Below are positions 22,426-30,255 of a DNA stretch of 31,945 nt, one piece after another. The position numbers and the translations under genes are program-made. Each line of letters begins with the position of its first letter. Position 1 is the first letter of the stretch. Origin of the DNA: Streptomyces alboflavus (GTDB lineage: Bacteria; Actinomycetota; Actinomycetes; Streptomycetales; Streptomycetaceae); contig NZ_JNXT01000079.1 in assembly GCF_000716675.1 (NCBI RefSeq), positions 1 to 31,945 on the forward strand. Reading direction: 5' to 3'. The notes under the pieces were generated by a model. That model saw nothing but the letters and a program-made list of their open reading frames with translations. It did no database searches and was not told the origin of the DNA.

Positions 22426-23328
22426 ATGACCGAGTGGGACATCAAGAAGCTGCAGATCCTGCGCACCCTCGACGAGCGCGGGACCGTCACCGCGACGGCG
22501 CGGGCCCTCCTGATGACCCCCTCCGCCGTGTCGCAACAGCTCTCCAACCTCGCCAAGCAGGTCGGCGTGCCGCTCCTCGAAGCCCACGGGCGCCGGGTGC
22601 GGCTCACCGGCGCCGCCCGGCTCCTGCTCGTCCACGCCGACGCCGTCCTCGCCCAACTGGAGCGGGCCGACGCGGAGTTGGCCGCGTATGCCAAGGGGGA
22701 GGCCGGGGAGGTGCGGGTCGGCGCCTTCTCCACCGCCGTGCCCGCGCTCGTGGTGCCCGCCGTACGGGCCCTGCGGGCCGACCACCCCGGGATCTCGGTG
22801 CGGGTGCGGGAGGCCGAGGCGGGAGCCGCCTACGAACTCCTCGCCGCCGGGGACGTCGATCTCGCCCTGTCCCTCGCCGCGCAGGCGCCCCGGGGGCGGG
22901 ACGGGCGTTTCACCCGCGTCACCCTCCTCGCCGACCCGCTCGACGTCGCGCTCCCCCTCGACCATCCGCTCGCCCGCGCCGACGCCCTGCGGCTGGCCGA
23001 CCTCGCCGACGAGCCGTGGATCTTCGGCGGCTCCGGGCCCTGGTCCGAGATCACGCGTGCCGCGTGCGAGGCGGCGGGCTTCGTGCCCGAGCAGGCGCAC
23101 AGCGCGGCCGGGTGGGAGGCGATCCTGGCGATGGTGGGGGCGGGGATGGGGGTGGCCCTCGTGCCGCGGATGGCCGGGGCGGGGGCCTCCGGCCGGGCAG
23201 GCGTGGCCATGCGGGAGCTGGCGGAGCGCCCCCATCGGCATGTGGTGGCCGCGGTACGGCGCGGGGCGGAGGGTTCCCCGGCGGTGAGCCATGTCCTGGC
23301 GGCGCTGCGGGGGGCTGCTTCGCCTTGA
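22426..23328 (+). CDS. LysR family transcriptional regulator
   Basis: The 300-aa protein has a LysR helix-turn-helix at ~5-64 (LQILRTLDERGTVTATARALLMTPSAVSQQLSNLAKQVG). A linker helix follows, then a periplasmic-binding-protein-like effector domain from ~90 (GEVRVGAFSTAVPALVVPAV). The VTATARALLMTPSAVSQQ form is typical of ArgP/IciA-like or amino-acid-responsive actinobacterial members, but specificity cannot be assigned. The ATG at 22426 was chosen because the open frame upstream has no start with a ribosome site, and the domain begins at once. Unlike most LysR genes it is co-oriented with, not divergent from, its neighbour, the second EamA transporter, its likeliest target. Confidence 0.9.
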   Translation: MTEWDIKKLQILRTLDERGTVTATARALLMTPSAVSQQLSNLAKQVGVPLLEAHGRRVRLTGAARLLLVHADAVLAQLERADAELAAYAKGEAGEVRVGAFSTAVPALVVPAVRALRADHPGISVRVREAEAGAAYELLAAGDVDLALSLAAQAPRGRDGRFTRVTLLADPLDVALPLDHPLARADALRLADLADEPWIFGGSGPWSEITRAACEAAGFVPEQAHSAAGWEAILAMVGAGMGVALVPRMAGAGASGRAGVAMRELAERPHRHVVAAVRRGAEGSPAVSHVLAALRGAASP

Positions 23329-23673
23329 TGTCAGGCGCCCAGATGCCCATAGAGGGAGAAGGCGGAAACGGGCGCCGTGAGGGCGCAGGGGCACCAGCCG
23401 CAGACGCCGGGCGGGCTCGGCCACAGAGGCCGGCCACGGGGCGGGCAGGGGCCGTCGTCGTGGGCGAGGTCGCCCGGGGCGGTCGCGTCCGTGGTGAGGA
23501 GTCACGGGCGGGCGGGTGGGAGACCCGCCGCGGAGCGGCGGAGAGACGGCGATCCGGCGCCGGGGGCGGGCGCACCCACCCCCGGCTTCGGCGCCCCCCA
23601 CGCCCGGAGGGCTACGCGCCGGGGTCGGGCGCGACCAGCCCGACCCCGGCGTCCCCGAACCGCCCGGCCAGGG
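23329..23673. other. 345-bp gene-free interval
   Basis: It separates the converging lysR-like (+) and pepN (-) genes. No frame has a start with a ribosome site and a recognisable protein. It holds several GC-rich dyads: CCGCCGC/GCGGCGG (23525-23541, 3-nt loop), GCCGGGGG/CCCCCGGC (23559-23586), and the strong terminator at 23617-23651. Confidence 0.6.
23617..23651. terminator. 14-bp perfect hairpin after pepN
   Basis: CGCCGGGGTCGGGC (23617-23630) and GCCCGACCCCGGCG (23638-23651) pair perfectly around a 7-nt loop, 22 nt beyond the pepN stop. The symmetric stem can act in both directions, so it may also stop lysR read-through. Confidence 0.8.
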
Positions 23674-26247
23674 CTACGCGTCGGCGGCCTGCGCCCGCAG
23701 CGCCCGCTCCACGCCCGCCCGGGACTCAGTGATCAGACGGTGCAGCGCCGCCGTGGGCTCCGCCGCCGCGATCCACGCGTCCGTCGCGTCCAGCGTCTCC
23801 TGGGACACCTGGACGGCCGGGTACAGGCCGACCACGACCTGCTGGGCCATCTCGTGGGACCGGGACTCCCAGACGGACTTCACGGCGTCGAAGAACTTCT
23901 GGGTGTAGGGGGCGAGAAGCTCCCGCTGCTCGGTCTGGACGAAGCCGGAGATCACCGCCTCCTGCACGGCGTTGGGCAGCTTGTCGGACTCGACGACGGA
24001 CGCCCACGCCTCGGCCTTGGCGGCGGCGGTGGGCCGCGCGGCCCGCGCCGCGGCGGCGTGCCGCTCACCCGCGGCGGTCTTGTCGCGCTCGAACTCCGCG
24101 GCGATGCCCGCCTCGTCGAGGCGCCCGGTCGCGGCGAGCCGCGCCACGAACGCCCACCGCAGCTCCGTGTCGACGGCCAGGCCCTCGATGGACTCCGAGC
24201 CGTCGAGCAGCCCCTCAAGGAGCGCCAGGTCGGACTCCGTGCGGGCGGTCGCGGCGAACGCGCGTGCCCACGCCAGCTGGTGGTCGCCACCCGGCTCGGC
24301 CGCCCGCAGGTGCTCCAGGGTCGCCTCGGTCCACCGCGTGAGCGCGGCCTCGCGGCCCGCCGGGGCGGCGTACAGGTCGAGAGCCAGCTTCACCTGCCGG
24401 TGCAGCGACTGCACGACGCCGATGTCGGACTCCTTGCCGATGCCGGACAGGACGAGGGAGAGGTAGTCCCGCGTCGGCAGCTCCGCGTCGCGCGTCATGT
24501 CCCACGCGGAGGCCCAGCACAGCGCCCGCGGCAGCGAGGCTTCGAAGTCGCCCAGGTGCTCGGTGACGAAGGCAAGGGACTCGGTGTCGAGCCGGACCTT
24601 GGCGTACGACAGGTCGTCGTCGTTGAGCAGGATGACGTCCGGCCGGGCCCGGCCCACCAGCTCCTCGACCGCCGTCAGCTCGCCGTCGACGTCCAGCTCG
24701 ACGCGGTCGGTGCGCACCAGCTTGCCGGAGCCGCCCGCCGAGTCGTCCAGGTCGTACAGGCCGATCGCGATGCGGTGCGGGCGCAGCGTCGGCTCACCCT
24801 TGGCGCCCTCGGGCAGCGCCGGGGCCTCCTGCTTGATGGCGAAGGAGGTGATGTTCCCGGCGGAGTCGACGTCCACGACGGGGCGCAGCACGTTGATGCC
24901 GGCCGTCTCCAGCCACTTCTTCGACCAGGTCTTCAGGTCACGCCCGCTGGTCTCCTCCAGGGCGCCGAGCAGGTCGCTCAGGCGCGTGTTGCCGAACGCG
25001 TGCTGCTTGAAGTACGCCTGCACGCCGCTGAAGAACGCGTCCATGCCGACGTACGCGACGAGCTGCTTGAGGACGCTCGCGCCCTTGGCGTACGTGATGC
25101 CGTCGAAGTTGACGAGCACGTCGTCCAGGTCGCGGATGTCCGCCATGATCGGGTGCGTGGACGGCAGCTGGTCCTGCCGGTACGCCCAGGTCTTCATGGA
25201 GTTCGCGAACGTGGTCCAGGAGTGCGGCCACTTCGACCCGGGCGCGTACGCCTGGCAGGCCGCCTCGGCGAACGTCGCGAACGACTCGTTCAGCCACAGG
25301 TCGTTCCACCACTCCATGGTCACGAGGTCGCCGAACCACATGTGCGCCAGCTCGTGCAGGATCGTCGCGGCCCGCACCTCGTACGCCGCGTCCGTCACCT
25401 TGGAGCGGAACACGTACTGGTCGCGGATCGTCACCGCGCCCGCGTTCTCCATCGCGCCCGCGTTGAACTCCGGCACGAACAGCTGGTCGTACTTGGCGAA
25501 CGGGTAGGCGTAGTCGAACTTCTCCTGGAACCAGTCGAAGCCCTGCCGGGTGACGTCGAAGATCGCGTCCGCGTCCAGGAACTCCGCGAGCGAGGGGCGG
25601 CAGTAGATGCCGAGCGGGACGGACTGCCCGTCCTTCTCGTACACGCTGTGCACCGAGTGGTACGGGCCGACGATGAGCGCCGTCACGTACGTGGACAGGC
25701 GCGGGGTCGGCGCGAACGTCCAGACGTCGTCCTTGGGCTCCGGCGTCGGCGAGTTGGAGATGACACTCCAGCCGGACGGCGCCTTCACGGTGAACTGGAA
25801 GGTGGCCTTGAGGTCGGGCTGCTCGAAGGAGGCGAACACGCGGCGCGCGTCCGGGACCTCGAACTGGGTGTACAGGTACGCCTGCTGGTCGACCGGGTCG
25901 ACGAAGCGGTGCAGGCCCTCGCCGGTGTTGGTGTACTCGCAGTCCGCGACGACCTTCAGCTCGTTGGCGCCCTGCGCCAGGTGCCTGAGCGCGATGCGGG
26001 AGTCCCGGAAGACCGCCCCCACCTCCAGCGCGTGCCCGTTCAGGACGACCTCGTGGACGGCCGGGGCGATCAGATCGATGAACGTCTCGGCGTTCGCCTC
26101 GGCGGAGTCGAAACGCACCGTGGTCACCGACCGGTACGTCCCGCCTTCCTGCGCTCCGGAGAGGTCGAGATCGATCTCGTACGAGTCAACGGTGAGCAGC
26201 TTCGCCCGCTGCTGCGCCTCTTCGCGGGTCAGATTGGTGCCGGGCAC
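23674..26247 (-). CDS. pepN: Aminopeptidase N (M1 family)
   Basis: The 857-aa zinc metallopeptidase removes N-terminal residues from peptides in the cytosol; there is no signal peptide. It shows the M1 exopeptidase motif GAMEN (264-268), which anchors the substrate amino terminus, the zinc site HELAHMWFGD (H298, E299, H302) and the third ligand E321 in WLNES. The C-terminal ~400 residues form the helical ERAP1-like domain. Length agrees with streptomycete PepN. The GTG at 26247 has GAGGAG 8 nt upstream; the frame is open to 26334 but the extension has no ribosome site. It is transcribed alone, divergent from the lipoprotein gene; the 179-bp gap includes an unusually AT-rich stretch near 26268-26291. 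Confidence 0.95.
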   Translation of the reverse strand: MPGTNLTREEAQQRAKLLTVDSYEIDLDLSGAQEGGTYRSVTTVRFDSAEANAETFIDLIAPAVHEVVLNGHALEVGAVFRDSRIALRHLAQGANELKVVADCEYTNTGEGLHRFVDPVDQQAYLYTQFEVPDARRVFASFEQPDLKATFQFTVKAPSGWSVISNSPTPEPKDDVWTFAPTPRLSTYVTALIVGPYHSVHSVYEKDGQSVPLGIYCRPSLAEFLDADAIFDVTRQGFDWFQEKFDYAYPFAKYDQLFVPEFNAGAMENAGAVTIRDQYVFRSKVTDAAYEVRAATILHELAHMWFGDLVTMEWWNDLWLNESFATFAEAACQAYAPGSKWPHSWTTFANSMKTWAYRQDQLPSTHPIMADIRDLDDVLVNFDGITYAKGASVLKQLVAYVGMDAFFSGVQAYFKQHAFGNTRLSDLLGALEETSGRDLKTWSKKWLETAGINVLRPVVDVDSAGNITSFAIKQEAPALPEGAKGEPTLRPHRIAIGLYDLDDSAGGSGKLVRTDRVELDVDGELTAVEELVGRARPDVILLNDDDLSYAKVRLDTESLAFVTEHLGDFEASLPRALCWASAWDMTRDAELPTRDYLSLVLSGIGKESDIGVVQSLHRQVKLALDLYAAPAGREAALTRWTEATLEHLRAAEPGGDHQLAWARAFAATARTESDLALLEGLLDGSESIEGLAVDTELRWAFVARLAATGRLDEAGIAAEFERDKTAAGERHAAAARAARPTAAAKAEAWASVVESDKLPNAVQEAVISGFVQTEQRELLAPYTQKFFDAVKSVWESRSHEMAQQVVVGLYPAVQVSQETLDATDAWIAAAEPTAALHRLITESRAGVERALRAQAADA

Positions 26248-26333
26248 GCGGTCATCTCCTCGGTACGACTTGCGAACTTTTTGCGATGTTTCCCGCCATC
26301 CTTCCATGTGCCGTCGCCGCCCGCTCCGGGCCA

Positions 26334-26362
26334 TTGTTCTCAGGTCGCGCGGCCGTTAGCAT
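26334..26362 (+). promoter_or_regulatory. Probable promoter of the SsuA/NMT1-type ABC operon
   Basis: TTGTTC (26334-26339), a 17-nt spacer and TAGCAT (26357-26362). The -10 fits TANNNT; the -35 keeps TTG only. Transcription would start about 55 nt before the lipoprotein ATG. Confidence 0.5.
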
Positions 26363-26426
26363 CCGCGCGTCGGCTCAGGTCAAGGAGCGGCCTGAAGCGG
26401 GCTGAAACGGTCGGGAGCAGATGCAT

Positions 26427-27464
26427 ATGGCAAGGGGTGCACGCGGTGCGCAGGGCCCGCGCGGGCCGCGGCGGGCACGGAGCCGGGCACGGTTACGCGG
26501 CGCGCCCGCCGTCGCCCTGCTGCTGTGCGCCGTCGCGGGCTGCGGCTCGTCCGATGGGTCGGGCGGCTCGGGCGGCGCTGACGGCAAGGGCCCGGAGAAG
26601 ACCCGGATCACCGTCGGCACCATGCCCGTCGCCGACACCGCGCCCCTGGAGATGGCCCAGCGCAAGGGCTTCTTCAAGGCCGAGGGTCTGACCGTGCGCA
26701 CCACCACGCTCAGCGGCGGCGCGGAGTCCGTCAGCCGGCTGCGGGCGGGCGCCCTCGACATCTCCTTCGGCAACTACGTCTCGTACTTCCTCGCCCACGC
26801 CAACAAGGCCATCGACGTCCGCATCGTCTCCGACGCCTTCCAGTCCGCGCCCCGCACGCACGCGGTCCTGGTCCCCAAGGACTCGCCGGTCAAGTCCCTG
26901 AAGGACCTCCAGGACAAGAAGATCGGCGTCAACACCAAGCGGAACATCAGCGCCCTCCTCGTCAAGAAGGCCGGCAAGGCCGAGGGCGCGACCTTCGACG
27001 ACGACAAGAACTTCGCCGAGGTCGACATGCCGAACATGGAGACCGCCCTGAAGTCCGGCAGCGTCGACGCCGTGCAGGCCGTCGAGCCGTTCGTCTCCGC
27101 GATCGAGCGGTCCGGCGCGGGACGCGTCGTCGCCGACCTCGGCAAGCCGCCGACCGCGGGCTTCCCCATCGCCGGGTACGCGGCCACGGCGTCCTTCGCC
27201 GAGGACAACCCGAAGACGGTCGCCGCCTTCCAGCGCGCCATGGCCCGCGCCCAGCGCCAGGCCGCCAACCGGTCGGCCGTCGTCGACACCCTCCCGGAGT
27301 ACACGAAGATCACCGCCGACCAGGCCGCCCAGCTGAACCTCGGCGGCTACCCCGCGGCGCTGGACCCGGCACGGCTCGCACGCGTGGTCACGCTGATGCG
27401 GGAGTTCGGCTACCTGAAGCGGGACCTCGACGTGGAGCCGCTGCTCGTGCGCGCGGGGCCGTGA
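26427..27464 (+). CDS. ABC transporter binding lipoprotein (SsuA/NMT1/THI5 type)
   Basis: The 345-aa precursor has an Arg-rich start, a hydrophobic stretch and lipobox VAGC, with the lipidated Cys at residue 39, then a Gly/Ser linker. The domain reads ITVGTMPVADTAPLEMAQRKGFFKAEGLTVRTTTLSGG, typical of the NMT1/THI5-like (PF09084) family that binds sulfonates, nitrate, thiamine precursors or aromatics. VPKDSPVKSLKDLQDKKIGV and the VDAVQAVEPF segment are further signatures. The second ATG (26427) was chosen because GGGAG lies 8 nt before it but only 3 nt before the first ATG at 26421. It is the first of five co-oriented genes; the ligand is probably the substrate of the monooxygenase at the operon's end. 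Confidence 0.93.
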   Translation: MARGARGAQGPRGPRRARSRARLRGAPAVALLLCAVAGCGSSDGSGGSGGADGKGPEKTRITVGTMPVADTAPLEMAQRKGFFKAEGLTVRTTTLSGGAESVSRLRAGALDISFGNYVSYFLAHANKAIDVRIVSDAFQSAPRTHAVLVPKDSPVKSLKDLQDKKIGVNTKRNISALLVKKAGKAEGATFDDDKNFAEVDMPNMETALKSGSVDAVQAVEPFVSAIERSGAGRVVADLGKPPTAGFPIAGYAATASFAEDNPKTVAAFQRAMARAQRQAANRSAVVDTLPEYTKITADQAAQLNLGGYPAALDPARLARVVTLMREFGYLKRDLDVEPLLVRAGP

Positions 27465-27501
27465 GGGTGGTCGCGGGGTGGGCGGTGCGGGGGGCGATGC
27501 G

Positions 27502-28452
27502 GTGAAACGGGACGCGCGCTCCGGCCCGGGCCTCGGCCCGGGATCAGGGGCGCGCGCTCGCACGCGCGCCGGTGCGCGCTCCGAGGGCCTGGTCGAGCGC
27601 AGGTCCGGGCGGGTCCTGCTGGGGGCGCTCGGCCTCTGCGGCGCCTTCCTCCTCGTCGAACTCGTCGCCCGCAGCGGGGCGTTCGACGACCAGGCCCTGC
27701 CGCCCGCCTCCTCCGTCCTCGCCCGCGCCGCCGAGATGACCGCCGACGACGGGTTCCTCGACGACCTCTGGACCACCGTCTCCGCCTGGCTCGCAGGCCT
27801 CGCCCTCGCCGTCGCCCTCGCCGTGCCCGCCGGGCTCCTGCTCGGCTCCCTGCCCCGCCTGCGCGCCGCCGCCCTCGCCGTCGTCGAGCTGGCCCGCCCC
27901 ATCCCCTCCGTCGCCCTCATCCCGCTCGCCATCCTCGTCTTCGTCGAGCCCGACCGGGTGGAGCGGTCCCTGGTCTGCTACGCCGCGCTGTGGCCCATCC
28001 TCCTCAACACCCTGTACGGGCTCCGCGACGTCGACCCCGTCGCCAAGGAGACCCTGCGCTCCTTCGGGTTCGGGCCGCTCTCGGTGGTGTGGCGGGTCTC
28101 GCTGCCGAGCGCGGGGCCCTTCGTCCTCACGGGGGTGCGGGTCGCCGCGTCCGTGGGGCTGATCGTGGCGGTCAGCGCGGAGCTGCGGGCCGGGGGAGAC
28201 GGGGGACTCGGCGTCTATCTGCTCGACTCGCAGTCCGGGGGCGGGCGGCCGGATCTGATGGTGGCGGGGGCGTGTTGGGCGGGGGTTCTCGGTGTGGCCG
28301 CCAACGCGGGGCTGGTGGGGCTGGGGAGGGTGCTGTTTCCCCACAGTGCTCGATCGGCGCGCTCCGCGCCTCGTCCTCAATCTCCCCCAGGCTCTGAAGG
28401 AGCAGGGCGGGGCCCCCACGACGGGCTCGACGGGGCTGGGGCGGGGCGATGA
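27502..28452 (+). CDS. ABC transporter permease (SsuC/TauC type) with repeat-derived tail
   Basis: From GTG 27502 the protein has 316 aa; GTG 27478 is an alternative, and neither has an ideal ribosome site. An Arg/Gly-rich head precedes about six helices (first at ~36-52). The permease motif near ARPIPSVALIPLAILVF and the EAA-like loop DPVAKETLRSFGFGPLSVVWRVSLPSAGPF are typical of BPD_transp_1 permeases of the SsuC/TauC group. The natural end appears to be near LGRVLFPHSAR. The last ~33 residues are encoded by a dispersed noncoding-type repeat (28353-28428) and are polar and unlike any permease terminus. The TGA overlaps the next permease ATG (ATGA). Confidence 0.88.
   Translation: MKRDARSGPGLGPGSGARARTRAGARSEGLVERRSGRVLLGALGLCGAFLLVELVARSGAFDDQALPPASSVLARAAEMTADDGFLDDLWTTVSAWLAGLALAVALAVPAGLLLGSLPRLRAAALAVVELARPIPSVALIPLAILVFVEPDRVERSLVCYAALWPILLNTLYGLRDVDPVAKETLRSFGFGPLSVVWRVSLPSAGPFVLTGVRVAASVGLIVAVSAELRAGGDGGLGVYLLDSQSGGGRPDLMVAGACWAGVLGVAANAGLVGLGRVLFPHSARSARSAPRPQSPPGSEGAGRGPHDGLDGAGAGR
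28353..28428. repeat. Dispersed repeat, long form, inside the permease 3' end
   Basis: This ~76-bp stretch closely matches 31778-31850: both run ATCGGCGC, CTCCGCGCCTCGTCCTCA, then a CTCCCCCA..GGAGCAGGG insertion, ending CCCCCACGACGGGCT. The copy here differs by a few substitutions and small indels. It forms the final codons of the first permease gene. Confidence 0.85.
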
Positions 28453-29315
28453 GCGCGGGAGACATGAGGCAGGGGGGCGGTGGCCGTGAACGCGTGGGTC
28501 GCCCTGTCGCCGGGCGGATGATGCGGGCCGGTCTCGGGGTGCTCGCTCGTGGGTGGCTGCTCGTACTCCTCGTACTCGTGTGGGAGTCGGCCGCCAGGCG
28601 GGCCGAGGACCTGTACTTCCCGCCGCCCACGCGGATCGCGCGGACCATGCGGGAACTGTGGTGGTCCGGGCCGCCCTCGCGGCTGTGGCTGAGCGACCTC
28701 GCCGTCGACGACTTCGTGCCGAGCCTCAGCCATCTGCTGCTCGGCTGGGCCGTCGCGGGGGCCGTCGGGATCGCCGTGGGGGTCGGGATCGGGCTGTCGC
28801 GGGTGGCCTTCCACGTCCTTGACCCGGTGCTGCAGTTCGGGCGTGCGGTGCCGCCGCCCACGCTCATCCCGTTCTTCATGGTCGCGTTCGGGCTCGGCAC
28901 GTCCATGCAGCTGGCGGCCATCGTCTTCGGCGTCGTCTGGCCGGTGCTCCTGAACACCGCCGACGGCGTGCGCTCCGTCGAGCCGCTGCAGCTCGACACC
29001 GCCCGGGTGCTCGGCCTCGGGCGCCTCGCGCGGCTCCGGTACGTCGTGCTCCCGGGGGCCGCGCCGAAGATCTTCGCCGGGCTCCGGGTGGCGCTCGGGT
29101 TCGCGCTGATCCTCATGGTCATCGCCGAGCTGATGGGGTCGGGCGAAGGCATCGGCTCCCGGCTCAACGCCGCCGAGCGGGAGTTCAGGCCGGACCGGCT
29201 GTGGGCCGGGATCGTGCTGCTCGGCGGCATCGGCTCCGTACTGAACGGACTCTTCCTGCTCGTCGAGCGCAAGGCCCTGGCCTGGCACCGGGGCGCACGG
29301 CGGACGGGCACCTAG
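28449..29315 (+). CDS. Second ABC transporter permease (SsuC/TauC type)
   Basis: The 288-aa protein has a short basic head and about six helices (first at ~27-45). AVPPPTLIPFFMVAFGLG is the conserved segment of this permease group, and the EAA-like loop is VEPLQLDTARVLGLGRLARLRYVVLPGAAPKIFAGLRV. It ends in the normal short form LLVERKALAWHRGARRTGT, which shows what the first permease's C-terminus should look like. The ATG overlaps the first permease's stop (ATGA), so a heterodimeric channel made in fixed ratio is likely. A 133-bp gap follows before the ATPase gene; it holds only a weak 7-bp dyad (GAGGGCC/GGCCCTC). Confidence 0.92.
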   Translation: MSAGDMRQGGGGRERVGRPVAGRMMRAGLGVLARGWLLVLLVLVWESAARRAEDLYFPPPTRIARTMRELWWSGPPSRLWLSDLAVDDFVPSLSHLLLGWAVAGAVGIAVGVGIGLSRVAFHVLDPVLQFGRAVPPPTLIPFFMVAFGLGTSMQLAAIVFGVVWPVLLNTADGVRSVEPLQLDTARVLGLGRLARLRYVVLPGAAPKIFAGLRVALGFALILMVIAELMGSGEGIGSRLNAAEREFRPDRLWAGIVLLGGIGSVLNGLFLLVERKALAWHRGARRTGT

Positions 29316-29448
29316 ACCACCCGGCCCCCGCGGGGCGGCGGACCGGCCGCGATCCATGGGGGCGCACGGGGAACGCGAGGGCCTCACGGGCCCTCACATC
29401 ACTTAGACCGCAAGGCAGTTGGCAACAGGGGGACAGGGGGAGCAGGGG

Positions 29449-30255
29449 ATGCTGGAGATCGCTGGGCTCAGTCATCGCTACGCCGACGGGCACCGGGCCG
29501 TCGAAGGGGTCGAACTGCACGTCGCGAGCGGCGAGTTGGTGAGCATCGTCGGCCCTTCGGGCTGCGGCAAGTCCACGCTGCTCCGGTGCGTCGCGGGGCT
29601 GCAGCGGCCGAGCGAGGGCCGGATCGCCGTCGGCGGCCGGGACGTCGACGGCGTACCGGACGACCTCGCCGTCGTCTTCCAGGACTACACGCGCTCGCTC
29701 TTCCCGTGGCTGACCGTCCGCGACAACGTCGCGCTGCCGCTGCGCCGCCGCGGCCTCGCCCGCGCCGAGCGCCGTGCCCGCGCGGAGGAGACCCTCGCCC
29801 AGGTCGGCCTCGACTCCGCAGCGGGCCGGTACCCGTGGCAGCTCTCCGGCGGCATGCAGCAGCGCGTCGCCATCGCCCGCGCGCTCGCCTACCGGCCCGC
29901 GCTGCTCCTGATGGACGAGCCGTTCGGCTCCGTCGACGCCCAGACCCGGGAGGACCTGGAGGACCTGCTGCTCGCAGTGCGCGGGGGCGGGGGCGGAGGG
30001 CCGGGCGGTGGGTCGGGGGGCGGGCCGGGGGGCGGCTGTGACGGGCGCGGGATGACCATCCTGCTCGTCACCCACGACATCGACGAGAGCGTGTACGTCG
30101 GCGACCGCGTCGTCGTCCTCACCGGCGCCCCCGGCCGCGTCCACAGCGAGCTGCGCGTCGAACTGCCCGCGCCGCGCGACCAGATCGGCACCCGCGGCCT
30201 GCCCGAGTTCGTGAAGCTGCGGGCCGAGGTCGGGCGGGCGGTGCGGCGGCCATGA
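29449..30255 (+). CDS. ABC transporter ATPase (SsuB/TauB type) with glycine-rich insert
   Basis: The 268-aa protein has all ABC motifs: Walker [10 protein letters not shown] (35-43), Q-loop Q78, signature LSGGMQQR (132-139), Walker B LLLMDEP (D156, E157) and H-loop H209 in THD. Similarity is to the nitrate/sulfonate/taurine group. Between the D-loop helix and the H-loop strand is an unusual tract at ~179-198, almost all Gly with a few Pro, Ser and one Cys; relatives have only a short connection here. The ATG at 29449 has GGAG 6 nt upstream; the open frame begins 30 nt earlier without a better site. It overlaps the monooxygenase start by 4 nt. Confidence 0.93.
   Translation: MLEIAGLSHRYADGHRAVEGVELHVASGELVSIVGPSGCGKSTLLRCVAGLQRPSEGRIAVGGRDVDGVPDDLAVVFQDYTRSLFPWLTVRDNVALPLRRRGLARAERRARAEETLAQVGLDSAAGRYPWQLSGGMQQRVAIARALAYRPALLLMDEPFGSVDAQTREDLEDLLLAVRGGGGGGPGGGSGGGPGGGCDGRGMTILLVTHDIDESVYVGDRVVVLTGAPGRVHSELRVELPAPRDQIGTRGLPEFVKLRAEVGRAVRRP

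Noticed and set aside
26421..26426. First ATG of the SsuA/NMT1-type lipoprotein
   Set aside because: GGGAG is only 3 nt before it but 8 nt before the second ATG at 26427, which is the better start.
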